64,000 bases of DNA from Roseiarcus sp963774195 (GCA_963774195.1 CAVZDY010000002.1:620001-684000), one strand, 5' to 3'; numbered from the stretch's first letter, positions 26,502-36,154 are shown. A program made the numbers and translations. The notes: a model not told the origin generated them from the letters alone.

Positions 26502-27956
26502 GTGGCGAGACGCGGTGTGTGTCGCCTCGCCAAGGCGGCGGCGATTTTCATGATGGCATCCGCGGCGGGATGCACAGTGGGTCCCGACTACCTGCTGCCC
26601 AAGGAGGCGAAGGTCAACGCGCCGGCGGCGCAAGGCTCGTTCGCCGGCGCGCGAAGCAATCCGGCCGTGCAAGCCGGAGCGTTGCCGGCGGGATGGTGGC
26701 GGCTCTACCGGAGCGCCGAGCTCGATCGGCTCGTCGCTGCGGCGCTCGCCGAAAACACCGACTTGCGGGTGGCGGACGCCAACCTCGAGCGCAGCCGCGC
26801 GATGGTCGATCTCGTGAAGACCCAGCAGCAGCCGGACGTCTCATTCGGCGGCGGATACGACCGCACACAATTTTCGGCCGAACAATATTTGTCGACGGCC
26901 AACCTGCCTCCCTTGAACATCTACGACATCAGCCTGTCGGCGTCCTACGACCCGGACCTCTTCGGCCGCATCCGCCGCGGCATCGAGGCGGCGGAGGCGG
27001 ATGACGACGCCGTCGCGGCGGCCCGCGACTGGGTCCGCGTGAGCGTCGCGGCGGACGTCACCCGAGCCTATCTCGAGGTCTGCTCCGCGGGCGACGAACT
27101 CGCGGTGGCGCGCCGTTCGGTCGATTTGCAGCGGCAAAGCCTCGCCCTCACCCATCAGTTGGAGGCGGCCGGCCGCAAAACCAGTCTCGACGTGACGCGC
27201 TCCCAGGCGCTGGTCGACCAGCTGCAATCAAGCATTCCGGCGATCGAGGCGCGGCAGCGCAACGCCCTCTATCGGCTGGCGACCTTGACCGGCAAGCCGC
27301 CGGCCGCGTTCCCGGCCAATCTCGCCAAATGCGCCGCCGCGCCGCCGCTCGACCGGCCCATCCTGGTCGGCGACGGCGCAGCGCTGTTGCGGCGGCGCCC
27401 TGATGTGCGGGAGGCCGAGCGCCAGTTGGCGACCTCCGTCGCCGAAATCGGCGTCACCACCGCCGACCTCTACCCGCACGTCACGCTCGGCGCCTCGGGC
27501 GGTTCGATCGGCAAAATGGGGAACTTCTGGACCCGTGCGACCAACTTCTGGTCCGTTGGGCCGGGCGTTTCGTGGGAGCTGAACCAAAGCGGGCCCCGCG
27601 CCAAGATCGCCGCGGTCACGGCAACGCAGAAGATGCAACTCGCCCACTTCGATGGCGTGGTGCTCGGCGCGTTACGGGACGTCGAGACGGCGCTCAACGT
27701 CTACAGCCACGATTTGCAGCAGCGCGGCAGCGTTTCGGCGGCGCGCGAGGAAGCCGCCAAGGCGGTTGCCGACGCTCGACAACTGGAGGCCGACGGCCGG
27801 GGCGACTCGCTCGCCACGCTCGACGCCCAGCGCACCCTCGCCAGCGCCGAAGCCGCGCTGGCAAACATTCGGGCGCAGATCGCCCAGGATCAGGTGGCCC
27901 TCTTCCGGGCGCTGGGGGGAGGATGGGGGACGGCGCCCCAAAATCCGGCGAGATGA
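26502..27956 (+). CDS. NodT-family outer-membrane efflux lipoprotein
   Basis: About 484 residues from a GTG at 26502, two bases after the HlyD stop. A lipoprotein signal with lipobox SAAGC directs it to the outer membrane, and the mature start CTVGPDY is the classical NodT/OprM opening. Two repeated OEP domains follow (GWWRLYRSAELDRLVAAAL, then RRRPDVREAERQLA). It provides the channel for the FUSC/HlyD pump. Longer in-frame extensions lie inside the HlyD gene and are rejected. Confidence 0.92.
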   Translation: MARRGVCRLAKAAAIFMMASAAGCTVGPDYLLPKEAKVNAPAAQGSFAGARSNPAVQAGALPAGWWRLYRSAELDRLVAAALAENTDLRVADANLERSRAMVDLVKTQQQPDVSFGGGYDRTQFSAEQYLSTANLPPLNIYDISLSASYDPDLFGRIRRGIEAAEADDDAVAAARDWVRVSVAADVTRAYLEVCSAGDELAVARRSVDLQRQSLALTHQLEAAGRKTSLDVTRSQALVDQLQSSIPAIEARQRNALYRLATLTGKPPAAFPANLAKCAAAPPLDRPILVGDGAALLRRRPDVREAERQLATSVAEIGVTTADLYPHVTLGASGGSIGKMGNFWTRATNFWSVGPGVSWELNQSGPRAKIAAVTATQKMQLAHFDGVVLGALRDVETALNVYSHDLQQRGSVSAAREEAAKAVADARQLEADGRGDSLATLDAQRTLASAEAALANIRAQIAQDQVALFRALGGGWGTAPQNPAR

Positions 27957-28169
27957 TCTTGATGCGCCGAAGCGCGGGGCGGCTCCTTAGCGCGATCCGC
28001 ACGTCGTTTGATCCAGGGTTCGGCGCCGCAACGGGGCGCGCCGCCGCTTCGATCTAACGATCCGGGAGGCGCCGCGCGTACGAAGGCCTCGTCATCCAAA
28101 GGGGGAGGGTCGTTTCCCCGTCAGCAGGAAGTGGGGCAAAGAATATGAACAAAATTGGTCGTAAGCGTG

Positions 28170-28198
28170 TTGACTTGAGGTCATATAGACGTTTAGTT
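28170..28198 (+). promoter_or_regulatory. Candidate promoter/operator of the ribulokinase operon
   Basis: TTGACT (28170-28175), 17 bases, then TTAGTT, overlapping an imperfect inverted repeat TGACTTGAGGTCA (28171-28183) about 60 bases before the ATG. The ROK regulator encoded at the end of the operon is a plausible binder. The assignment is by position only. Confidence 0.35.
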
Positions 28199-28244
28199 TG
28201 GCCCAACGAATCGGAATGATCGGATCGTGTCCGGTCGGTAGGGC

Positions 28245-29834
28245 ATGGGAACGCCAGTGGTTGAGCGCTATCTTATCGGCCTGGACTTCGGGACGGATTC
28301 GGCGCGTGGCGTTCTGATCAACGTGGCCGATGGGCGCCAGGAAGCCAGCCACATTCATGCGTACCGCCACGGCGTGATGACGAAGGCGCTCAAGAGTGGG
28401 CGCCCGCTGCCGCCAGGCTTCGCGCTGCAAGACCCCTCGGACTACCTCGAGGCCGCCGCCGCGATCCTCGAGGCGATCGGCGCCGGGCGCGAGGTCGCGG
28501 CGGTCGGCGTCGATTTCACCGCCAGTTCGCCGATGCCGGCCCTCGCCGACGGAACAGCGCTGGCGGCGTTGGAGCCTGGCAATCCGCACGCCTACGTCAA
28601 GCTTTGGAAACACGGCGCCGCTCAAGTCTGCGCCGATGCGATCAACAACGCCGGCGGCGGTTACCTCGCGAATTTCGGCGGCAAGGTCTCGGGCGAATGG
28701 CTGCTTGCCAAGGCCGCCCAGATCGCGACCGACGCGCCGGACATCTGGGCGCGAGCGGATCGGTTCATCGAGGCGGGAGACTGGCTCGTCTGGCAATTGA
28801 CGGGTCAAGAACGCCGCAGCCTCGACTTCGCCGCCTACAAGGCCCAATACACGGAGGCTTCCAGTTACCCCGACGATGTGGTCGACGGCTTATCGCCAAA
28901 GCTCACGTCGCCCGCGCCAGTCGGCACGGCGGCTGGCCGGCTCACCGCTGGATGGCGCGAACGAACCGGGATTCTCGGCGATCCTGTCGTCTCCGTCGCC
29001 GTCATCGACTCTCACGCCGTCCTCCCGGCGGTCGGCGCATGTTCGGCCGGCGCTTTCGTCGGCGCGCTCGGAACCTCCGCCGCGTATCTCCTGCTGGAGG
29101 ATCGCGAGCGGCCGCTGCCGCAGGGCGTCGAGGGCATGGCCTATGGGGCCGCGTTGCCGGGTCTCTGGTGCTACGAGGCGGGGCAGGCCGGCTTTGGCGA
29201 TGTCCTCACTTGGTTCGTGAAGACCTTTCCGCGCGCCTCGGATCTCGCGGCGAACTTCCGGCTCTATGACTTCGAGGCGGGACAACTCCGAGCCGGCGCG
29301 GGGCGCCTTGTCGCCCTCGACTGGTGGAGCGGCAATCGCGTCCCTCACGCCGACTCGACCCTGAGCGGCGTGATCGCTGGATTGAACCTGTCGACGTCAG
29401 CGATTGACATCTACAGGGCGTTGCTCGAAGCGATCGCCTTTGGCGCGCGGTCGGTGCTCGACCATTTCATCGCTGGCGGGCTGCCGATCGACCGCGTTGT
29501 CCTGACGAGCGGGCTGTCGCGCAAGAGCCCAGTGCTGCTGCAGATCATGGCCGATGTGCTAGCGCGAGAGATTCATGTGCCTGACATTCTCAATCCGACC
29601 GCGGTCGGCGCGGCGATCCACGGCGCGGTCGCGGCGGGCGTCGCGCTCGACTATGCCGACGCCGCGTCGCGCTACGGCGCCAAGCGCTTCGACCTCTACC
29701 GGCCGAACCGCGAGTTTGTCGCCGACTACGAGAATCTGTACCGCGAATATCGTGCGCTGAGCGCCGACGAGACGGTTCGCCGGTCCTTGCGGAAGCTCAA
29801 CGCTCTGAGGTCGCAGGCGGAGACAACGCGATAA
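28245..29834 (+). CDS. araB: Ribulokinase-like FGGY carbohydrate kinase
   Basis: A 529-residue FGGY kinase that opens with YLIGLDFGTDSARGVL, the nucleotide-binding motif. The stretches HAYVKLWKHG, the GGYLANFGGKVSGEW loop and ADRFIEAGDWLVWQLTG match ribulokinase more closely than xylulokinase or glycerol kinase. The C-terminal half holds AIAFGARSVLDHF and the TSGLSRKSP phosphate loop. It would phosphorylate a ketopentose such as ribulose to its 5-phosphate in the cytosol. It leads an operon with an RbsABC-type importer and an SDR dehydrogenase. The exact pentose and stereochemistry are not determinable, and no araA or araD is nearby. Confidence 0.85.
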   Translation: MGTPVVERYLIGLDFGTDSARGVLINVADGRQEASHIHAYRHGVMTKALKSGRPLPPGFALQDPSDYLEAAAAILEAIGAGREVAAVGVDFTASSPMPALADGTALAALEPGNPHAYVKLWKHGAAQVCADAINNAGGGYLANFGGKVSGEWLLAKAAQIATDAPDIWARADRFIEAGDWLVWQLTGQERRSLDFAAYKAQYTEASSYPDDVVDGLSPKLTSPAPVGTAAGRLTAGWRERTGILGDPVVSVAVIDSHAVLPAVGACSAGAFVGALGTSAAYLLLEDRERPLPQGVEGMAYGAALPGLWCYEAGQAGFGDVLTWFVKTFPRASDLAANFRLYDFEAGQLRAGAGRLVALDWWSGNRVPHADSTLSGVIAGLNLSTSAIDIYRALLEAIAFGARSVLDHFIAGGLPIDRVVLTSGLSRKSPVLLQIMADVLAREIHVPDILNPTAVGAAIHGAVAAGVALDYADAASRYGAKRFDLYRPNREFVADYENLYREYRALSADETVRRSLRKLNALRSQAETTR

Positions 29835-29904
29835 GCCGAACCGCTCTGAAGAATCCAAACGAATGAAACCAAAGCGCACCAAACGCGCAACGGAGGAGGA
29901 GACG

Positions 29905-30903
29905 ATGACTTTGCTCAAAGGCCGAAAGAGCCAGCGTTCCGCGGCTGTCCCGGCGACGTTGGCCGTGCTGGGCTTGCTCGCCGCGGCGGGATCAGGTCAG
30001 GCGGCGGAGTCGAAGTCTCGGATCGGCATTGTCGAACAGCAGTTGGCGAACCCCTTCTTCGCCAAGCTGGAACAGGCGGCGGTCGACGAGGCGAAGAAGC
30101 AGGGGCTGGAGACGATGACCGCCGAGTCGACGGTCGCCGGCGATTCCGCGACGCAGGTCGCGGCGATCGAAAACATGATCAATCGCGGCGTAAAGGGCAT
30201 CGTGCTCGATCCCGGCAACGCGTTCGCGCTGGTTCCCATCGTCAAGAAGGCGCGGGATGCGGGCATCGTCGTCGTCACCACCAACACCTCTTTGGAGCCG
30301 GCAATCGCGGCTGACGCGTCCTTCGAGACCGACAACCTCGCAGCCGGCGTCCTCATCGGCCAGTGGGCCAAAGCGCGGCTCGGCGCAGCTCCCGCGCATG
30401 TCGCTCTGCTCGACTACGACCTCTCCGACAAGACCTCCAAGGCGCGCCATGACGGCTTTCTCAAAGGCTTCGGCATCGCGGAGGGTTCGCCCGAGATCGC
30501 CGGTTCCGCTCTGACTCAGGCGAATGTCGAGACGGGGCAATCCTCGATGGAGAATTTGATTTCGGCGCATCCTGACATCGACGTCCTCTATACGATCAAC
30601 GAGCCGGCGGCGCAGGGCGCGTTCCTCGCCATCAAGAAGGCGAACAAGTCGATCATCGTGACGTCGATCGATGGAAGCTGCTCGGGCGTGCGCAGCGTCG
30701 CCGACGGCACGATCGGAGCGACCGTAATGCAATTCCCCTCCAACATGGGCCAGATGGCCGTCGACGCGATCGTCAAGGCCGTTAATGGGGGAGACAAGCC
30801 GAGCGGCGTCAACAATTCGGGCACGGTGCTGATCACCGATCATCCCGTGGACGGCGTGCCCTCGAAGGATTTCGAAGTGGGGCCTGTCGCACTGCTGGGG
30901 TGA
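29905..30903 (+). CDS. Sugar ABC transporter substrate-binding protein (RbsB-like)
   Basis: About 332 residues. The Sec signal peptide ends near SGQAAES. The mature domain is a periplasmic-binding-protein type 1 fold (IGIVEQQLANPFFAKLEQAAVDEAKK; later NEPAAQGAFLAIKKA). I chose the ATG at 29905 with CGGAGGAGGAG before it; an in-frame ATG at 29863 would put a highly charged stretch before the signal. It delivers the sugar or polyol to the permease and ATPase encoded next. Confidence 0.92.
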   Translation: MTLLKGRKSQRSAAVPATLAVLGLLAAAGSGQAAESKSRIGIVEQQLANPFFAKLEQAAVDEAKKQGLETMTAESTVAGDSATQVAAIENMINRGVKGIVLDPGNAFALVPIVKKARDAGIVVVTTNTSLEPAIAADASFETDNLAAGVLIGQWAKARLGAAPAHVALLDYDLSDKTSKARHDGFLKGFGIAEGSPEIAGSALTQANVETGQSSMENLISAHPDIDVLYTINEPAAQGAFLAIKKANKSIIVTSIDGSCSGVRSVADGTIGATVMQFPSNMGQMAVDAIVKAVNGGDKPSGVNNSGTVLITDHPVDGVPSKDFEVGPVALLG

Positions 30904-31959
30904 GTGAGCATGCAGGCGTCGGACCGCGCCCCGCGCAACGCACGGTCGGGCAAGGCCTCGGGCGACGCGGCGGAGGAAAACGCCGCCGTCCGCCCGGCGC
31001 TCAACGGGCGCGCGATCGCAGGCCTCTTCGCTTACCCGATCACCGGCCCGCTCTGCGCCCTTGTCGTCATCACAGCCGTCTTCTCGGTGCTGACCACGAC
31101 ATTTCTCAACGCGGGAAATCTGTCGCTGATGGTTCAGCAATCTGTCGTCGTCGGCACGCTGGCGCTCGGCCAGACGCTGATCATTCTGGTGTCCGGCATC
31201 GATCTCGCCAACGGCGCCATTATGGTGCTCGGAACGGTCGTCGCGGGAAGTTACGCGGTCCATGGCGAGCCTGGCATCGGAATGGCGCTGGGATTGATCG
31301 TCTGCGTCGCGGCGGCGTCGATCAACGGCCTCATCGTGACGCGCTTTCGATTGCCGCCGTTCATCGCGACGCTCGGCATGTTCACGATCCTCACGGCCGC
31401 GGCGCGCCTCTATACGCAGTCGCGCAGCTATCCGGTGCTTTCCGACCTGATGACGGCGCTCGGCGCAGGACCAACGTTCGGCGCGGTCACCATCACCTAT
31501 GGAAGCATCCTCTGGATTCTTCTCGCGCTGCTGCTCGGCTATGCGTTGAATCAGACCGCGTGGGGCGTCCACGTCTACGCGATCGGCAATTCGCCGAGCG
31601 CCGCGCGCCTCAATGGCGTCAGCGTCGGCAAGGTGGTGTTCAGCGTCTATTCCCTGGCCGGCTTCTTCTACGCCTTCGCCGCTTGGCAGGCGCTTGGCCG
31701 AACGCCGATCGCCGATCCGAGCGGCTACCAAATCGCCAATCTCGACAGCATCACCGCCGTGGTGATCGGCGGCACCAGCCTGTTCGGCGGCCGCGGCGGC
31801 GTTGCGGGAACGGTCGTCGGCGCCCTGATCGTCGTGGTGCTGAAAAACGGCCTCACGCAGGCGGGCATCGATTCGCTCTATCAGCAGATCGCCACCGGCG
31901 CGCTCGTCATTCTGGCCGTCGGCGCCGATCAATATCTCGGGCGAGGGCAACGGTCATGA
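30904..31959 (+). CDS. Sugar ABC transporter permease (RbsC/FrcC-like)
   Basis: A 351-residue membrane protein with about ten helices. A polar N-terminal tail of about 40 residues precedes the first helix. The family motifs LVSGIDLANGAIM, FRLPPFIATLGMF and TAVVIGGTSLFGGRGGV are present. GTG at 30904, or ATG two codons later, follows the binding-protein stop with no gap. Its stop overlaps the ATG of the ATPase gene. Confidence 0.93.
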   Translation: MSMQASDRAPRNARSGKASGDAAEENAAVRPALNGRAIAGLFAYPITGPLCALVVITAVFSVLTTTFLNAGNLSLMVQQSVVVGTLALGQTLIILVSGIDLANGAIMVLGTVVAGSYAVHGEPGIGMALGLIVCVAAASINGLIVTRFRLPPFIATLGMFTILTAAARLYTQSRSYPVLSDLMTALGAGPTFGAVTITYGSILWILLALLLGYALNQTAWGVHVYAIGNSPSAARLNGVSVGKVVFSVYSLAGFFYAFAAWQALGRTPIADPSGYQIANLDSITAVVIGGTSLFGGRGGVAGTVVGALIVVVLKNGLTQAGIDSLYQQIATGALVILAVGADQYLGRGQRS

Positions 31960-32768
31960 CCGGCCTGCAGGAGCCGCCGCTCGTGATGCGCGCGGCCGGA
32001 TTGACCAAGCTGTACGGCCACGTCGTCGCGCTAGACAAGGCGGATTTCGAACTCGCGAAAGGCGAGATCCTTGCTGTCGTCGGCGACAACGGCGCCGGCA
32101 AGTCGAGCCTCATCAAAGCGCTGACCGGCGCATTGATTCCCGACAAAGGCGCCGTCTATCTGGAAGGCGAGTTGGTCAACTTTCACACCCCGCTCAGTTC
32201 ACGCCTCGCCGGCATCGAGACCGTCTATCAGGATCTCGCGGTCGCTACTGAGCTCAACATCACGCAGAACTTGTTCCTGGGCCGCGAGATGAGAAAGGCC
32301 GGCCTCGCCGGGCGCCTCTTTCGCCAACTCGACAAGAAACGCATGCGCCAACAGGCCGCCGAGCATATGCGCAACCTCGGCATTCGCATCCAGTCGATCA
32401 ATCAGAAAGTCGAGACGCTGTCGGGCGGCCAGCGCCAGGCCGTCGCGGTTGCGCGCGCCGCCGCGTGGGGGCGAAAGGTCGTCATCCTCGACGAGCCGAC
32501 CGCCGCCCTCGGCGTGCGCGAGACGCGCCAGGTGCTCGATCTCATCCGCCGCGTGCGCGACCAGGGGCTTTCGGTCGTCTTGATCAGCCACAGCATGCCG
32601 GACGTGTTCGCCATCGCGGACCGTATTCACATCCACCGTCTCGGTCGGCGCGCAGCCGTCGTCCGGCCGTCGACGTCGACGATGAACGAGGTCGTCGCCG
32701 TCATGACCGGGGCGCTCGACCCAGAAGCCGTCCAGTCGGCGCTCTATGCGCGCGACGCGGCGACGTAG
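31956..32768 (+). CDS. Sugar ABC transporter ATP-binding protein (single-domain, FrcA-like)
   Basis: A 270-residue ATPase with one ABC domain: Walker A GDNGAGKSS, signature LSGGQRQA, Walker B VVILDEPTAALG and switch His in ISHSM. RbsA homologues have two domains, but single-domain FrcA-type ATPases are known in rhizobial fructose importers. The much longer reading frame that includes it runs antisensibly through the permease and is not coding upstream of 31956. The ATG overlaps the permease stop. Confidence 0.93.
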   Translation: MTGLQEPPLVMRAAGLTKLYGHVVALDKADFELAKGEILAVVGDNGAGKSSLIKALTGALIPDKGAVYLEGELVNFHTPLSSRLAGIETVYQDLAVATELNITQNLFLGREMRKAGLAGRLFRQLDKKRMRQQAAEHMRNLGIRIQSINQKVETLSGGQRQAVAVARAAAWGRKVVILDEPTAALGVRETRQVLDLIRRVRDQGLSVVLISHSMPDVFAIADRIHIHRLGRRAAVVRPSTSTMNEVVAVMTGALDPEAVQSALYARDAAT

Positions 32769-32784
32769 AACAGGAGGCGACTTG

Positions 32785-33552
32785 ATGTCGATCATGGATA
32801 GATTTTCGATGCGCGGCAAAGTCGCCGTGGTCACCGGCGGCAATCGCAGCATCGGGCGCGCCATTGCGATCGGCTTCGCGGAAGCGGGGGCCGCTGTCGC
32901 CATCGCTGCGCGCGACGAAGCGAAGAGCGAGGAAACTGTCGCTGAACTGCGCCGCCTCGGGGCGCGTGCCGTCGCGGTGCGGACGGACGTCGGCGACCGC
33001 GGCGATCTCGAAAACATGGCTGCGACCGTGGCGCGCGAACTCGGATCGATCGACGTCCTCGTCAACAATGCGGGCATTGGCTTTCATGCCGACGCAATGA
33101 CCCTGAGCGACGAGGAGTGGCAACGCCTGTTTTCGATCAATCTCGACGGCGTCTGGAAGGCGAGCCAGGTCGTCGGCGCTCAGATGGCGGCGCGCGGCTC
33201 CGGTTCTATCGTCAACATCGGGTCGATCTCCGGATTGATCGTCAATCGTCCCCAGTGGCACTCGCCTTACGGGATTTCCAAGGCGGCGGTTCACCACCTC
33301 ACCAAGTCGCTCGCCGCGGAATGGGCGAGCAAGGGCATTCGCGTCAATGCGATCGCGCCGGGCTATGTCAAGACGGAGATCGCCAACACCGAATACGAGG
33401 ATTACCGTCACTACTGGCGCGACGAGGTTCCGATGCAGCGTTACGCCTCCCCGGAGGAAATTGCGCCGATCGCGCTGCTTCTAGCCAGCGACGCGTCATC
33501 GTTCGTGACGGGATCGGTATTCGTGGTCGATGGCGGTTATACGCTGTGGTAG
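32785..33552 (+). CDS. SDR-family oxidoreductase (polyol/sugar dehydrogenase-like)
   Basis: A 255-residue classical short-chain dehydrogenase: nucleotide motif TGGNRSIGRA, NNAG, catalytic Ser in IGSISG, YGISK (Tyr-x3-Lys) and the C-terminal VTGSVFVVDGGYTLW. AGGAGG lies before the ATG at 32785. In an operon with a ribulokinase and sugar importer, the simplest role is oxidising an imported pentitol or similar polyol to the ketose that the kinase uses. The family is broad and the substrate is unproven. Confidence 0.88.
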   Translation: MSIMDRFSMRGKVAVVTGGNRSIGRAIAIGFAEAGAAVAIAARDEAKSEETVAELRRLGARAVAVRTDVGDRGDLENMAATVARELGSIDVLVNNAGIGFHADAMTLSDEEWQRLFSINLDGVWKASQVVGAQMAARGSGSIVNIGSISGLIVNRPQWHSPYGISKAAVHHLTKSLAAEWASKGIRVNAIAPGYVKTEIANTEYEDYRHYWRDEVPMQRYASPEEIAPIALLLASDASSFVTGSVFVVDGGYTLW

Positions 33553-33614
33553 GATTTCAATGAGCCGGGAACACTGGGCGAGGTCGGCGGGGCTCCTGAT
33601 GGGATCGGCGACAA

Positions 33615-34853
33615 GTGCGGACTGACGAAGCGCAGCGTGCGATCGCGGACCTGTCCGGGACGGGCTCCATTCTCTCGCTGATCGCGTCCGGCTCCGCGCA
33701 ATCCCGCACCGAACTTCAGGCGCGCACCGGCCTGTCGCGCACGACGATCGCCCAGCGCCTCGGCGCGCTGCTCTCAGCCGGTCTCGTTCAAGAGGCGGAC
33801 GAGACGATGCCGAGCGGGGGGCGGCCTGCGCGCGTGCTTCGGCTCAACGCGAACGTCGGCGTCCTGCTAGTGGCCGACGTCGGGGAAACCGTGGCGCGAC
33901 TGGCGATCACCGATCTCGAGCCCAAGGTCCTGATCGAAACCACCGTCGAGGTGGAGCTGCGGGCTGGGCCTTTGCCGGTCCTCGAGCAGATGGCGAAGCG
34001 CTTTCTTGCGCTGCTCGCAGAGATCGGTCGGCCGCGACGCGACGTCTTCGGCGTCGGTCTCGGTTTGCCGGCCCCGGTGGATTTCGCCGCGGGGCGGGTC
34101 TTCGGGCCCTCGATCATGATCGGCTGGGACGACTTCGACATTCGCGGATGGCTGGAAGCGGCGATCGGCGCGCCGGTGTTCGCGGAAAACGATGTGAACG
34201 TGATGACGCTGTTCGAATTGCGCCGGCATTGGCCGGGCGCCGGGCAGTTGCTGTTCATCAAGGCCGGCACCGGCATCGGCGCGGGGATCGTGACCGACGG
34301 GCGAATTTACCGCGGCGCGCAAGGTGCGGCGGGCGACATCGGGCATATCCAGTTGAACAGCGACCATTCGCCCCAGTGCCGATGCGGTAAGCTCGGCTGC
34401 GTCGAGGCGAGGGCGGCAGGATGGGCGTTGGCGCGCGACCTCCGCGGGGCAGGCTTTTCCGCCGACAACGCGCGCGACGTCGTCGCTTTGGTGCAAGCCG
34501 GCCAGCCCGAGGCGATCAGGCGCGTGCGCGAAGCGGGCAGGGTGCTCGGGGAAGTCGCCGCCGACGTTGTGAGCGTTCTCAATCCGGCCGTCATCGTCGT
34601 TGGGGGAACGCTCGCCAGCGTGGATGAACATCTCCTGTCCGGCATCAGGCAGGTCGTTTTCGAGCGCTCACTGCCGCTCGCGACGCGGGAGCTTCGCATC
34701 GTGCGCGCGCGTTCCGGCGCGCAGGGGGGCGTGCTCGGAGCCGCCCAGTTGACGATCGATTCGCTCATGGCGCCGGAGACGATCGAGAGGACGATCGCCA
34801 ACTATGCGCAATCTCGCCTCGCGGTCTCGGCGGCGGTCGGCCATCACGACTAG
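33615..34853 (+). CDS. ROK-family transcriptional regulator
   Basis: A 412-residue NagC/XylR-type repressor. A winged helix-turn-helix lies at about residues 20-70 (SRTELQARTGLSRTTIAQRL). The ROK sugar-kinase-like domain carries GAGIVTDGRIYRGAQGAAGDIGH and the zinc-binding CRCGKLGCVEA motif. The GTG at 33615 follows the SDR gene by 62 bases. It is the likely regulator of the ribulokinase operon. Confidence 0.92.
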   Translation: MRTDEAQRAIADLSGTGSILSLIASGSAQSRTELQARTGLSRTTIAQRLGALLSAGLVQEADETMPSGGRPARVLRLNANVGVLLVADVGETVARLAITDLEPKVLIETTVEVELRAGPLPVLEQMAKRFLALLAEIGRPRRDVFGVGLGLPAPVDFAAGRVFGPSIMIGWDDFDIRGWLEAAIGAPVFAENDVNVMTLFELRRHWPGAGQLLFIKAGTGIGAGIVTDGRIYRGAQGAAGDIGHIQLNSDHSPQCRCGKLGCVEARAAGWALARDLRGAGFSADNARDVVALVQAGQPEAIRRVREAGRVLGEVAADVVSVLNPAVIVVGGTLASVDEHLLSGIRQVVFERSLPLATRELRIVRARSGAQGGVLGAAQLTIDSLMAPETIERTIANYAQSRLAVSAAVGHHD

Positions 34854-34877
34854 AGCGTTCTGCCGTTACATGGGACC

Positions 34878-34985
34878 GTCTTTGCGAGCGGAGCGAAGCA
34901 ATCCAACGATCGAGGCCTCGCCAGCAAGTCGCGAGTCGTTCCGTAGGCGTCTCAATCGGCTGACGCTTGCTCGCGGTGACGACCG
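34878..34985. repeat. REP-like intergenic palindromic repeat
   Basis: The segment TTTGCGAGCGGAGCGAAGC at the left, and GCTTGCTCGCGGTGACGAC toward the right, resemble the dispersed palindromic repeat common in rhizobial genomes. It lies between the convergent ROK and GntR genes and may act as a bidirectional terminator. Confidence 0.55.
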
Positions 34986-35033
34986 GGCACGGTTCAACCA
35001 AAAGACAGCTTGTTCTCGTCGAGCGCCGTTCGC

Positions 35034-35801
35034 CTACGCGCGGGGAATCTTACCCGCTTCGAGGTGGAAGCGGTACCGGTCCGATCGAAAGTGGAGAACG
35101 GCATATTCGATCGGCGAGCCGTCCTCGGCGTAGGACCGCCGGCGAACGATCAGCATGGCGGCGCCAGGGTCCGTATGCAGGTCGAGGGCCATCTGGTCGT
35201 CGACGATCGCCGCCTCGATGAATTCCTTCGCCCCGGCGACGGTGGCTCCGCATTTTCGCTTGAGCCACTCGTAGAGGGAGCCCTCGGTCAATTCCTGCGC
35301 TGTCGGGGCGGCGACCTTGCCAAGAGCTTTTGGCGACAGCCAGGAGTAGGCGATCCCCATCGGCCGCTCGTCGGCCTTCAGCAATCGGCGTGAATGGAAA
35401 ATGCGCGTCGCGACGCCGGCCTCCAGCGCTTCGGCAACTTCAGCCGAGGGGCGGACCCGACCGACGAAAAGCGCTTCGTAGGATGGCCGCAGGCCGCGGC
35501 GGCGCATGTCGTCGGCGAAACCCAGCATCTGGTTCGCCGGCTGATCGACCCTGGGGCTGCGGACGATCGAGCCTTTGCCTGATTTGCGGGTGATCAGTCC
35601 TTCCTGCTCGAGCTTGTCGAGGGCGGCACGCGACGTCGCGCGGCTGATGGCGAATGTCTCGTTCAACCTTGCCTCGGACGGCATCGCTTCGCCAGGCGCG
35701 AACACGCCATCGGCAATGGCGCTGCGCAGGCGATCCGCGACCTGGAACCAAAGCGGAAGGGGACTCAACTCTGGGAGCGGTTTGTTCCACATTGTTGACA
35801 T
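35034..35801 (-). CDS. GntR-family regulator (HutC/UTRA subfamily)
   Basis: A 255-residue regulator. A winged HTH occupies about residues 15-85 (LPLWFQVADRLRSAI; PSEARLNETFAISRATSRAALDKLEQEGLI). A UTRA effector domain follows (IFHSRRLLKADERPMGIAYSWL; IVRRRSYAEDGSPIEYAVLHFRSDRY). The ATG at 35801 was taken; another at codon 4 is equally placed. It is divergent from the sugar ABC operon beginning at 36155 and is its likely regulator. Confidence 0.92.
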   Translation of the reverse strand: MSTMWNKPLPELSPLPLWFQVADRLRSAIADGVFAPGEAMPSEARLNETFAISRATSRAALDKLEQEGLITRKSGKGSIVRSPRVDQPANQMLGFADDMRRRGLRPSYEALFVGRVRPSAEVAEALEAGVATRIFHSRRLLKADERPMGIAYSWLSPKALGKVAAPTAQELTEGSLYEWLKRKCGATVAGAKEFIEAAIVDDQMALDLHTDPGAAMLIVRRRSYAEDGSPIEYAVLHFRSDRYRFHLEAGKIPRA

Positions 35802-36154
35802 ATCGTACGAACGTCATGACATTTGCAAGGGCGACATCGACCACCGCCTGTCACCCAAGGGATGAGCGGCCGATTTCGCAGTCCAGTAACAGAGGGGCCG
35901 ATCAATGTCCGCCCCGCCAACATGAAATGAGGAAATTGTCGTGCGGCGACCCATGAGAATTCGGCCATTCCGAATCGTCGCCTCCCTTGTGAAAGGGCAG
36001 GCTATCCGAAGCTCTGGACCGAACATGTCGGCGCGGCTCGTCGGAGGCCGGTCCACGAAAGGGCCAATCCAGCCGTGAGAAGAAGCGGAATACGAGTCCG
36101 ATCGACGATTGATTTTCATTGAACGAACGTCTTAGCGCCATGGGGAGGAGTTTT
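35802..36154. promoter_or_regulatory. Divergent promoter region of GntR gene and sugar operon 3
   Basis: No gene is visible. Short perfect palindromes TCGTACGA (35803-35810) and GTCATGAC (35813-35820) lie beside the GntR start. The string ACGAACGTC occurs both here (35807-35815) and again at 36123-36131, about 25 bases before the binding-protein ATG. These are candidate GntR half-sites. Confidence 0.4.

Noticed and set aside
30900..31955. Upstream extension of the FrcA-like ATPase frame through the permease gene
   Set aside because: The ABC domain begins at the ATG at 31956, and the upstream part is an out-of-frame shadow of the permease.
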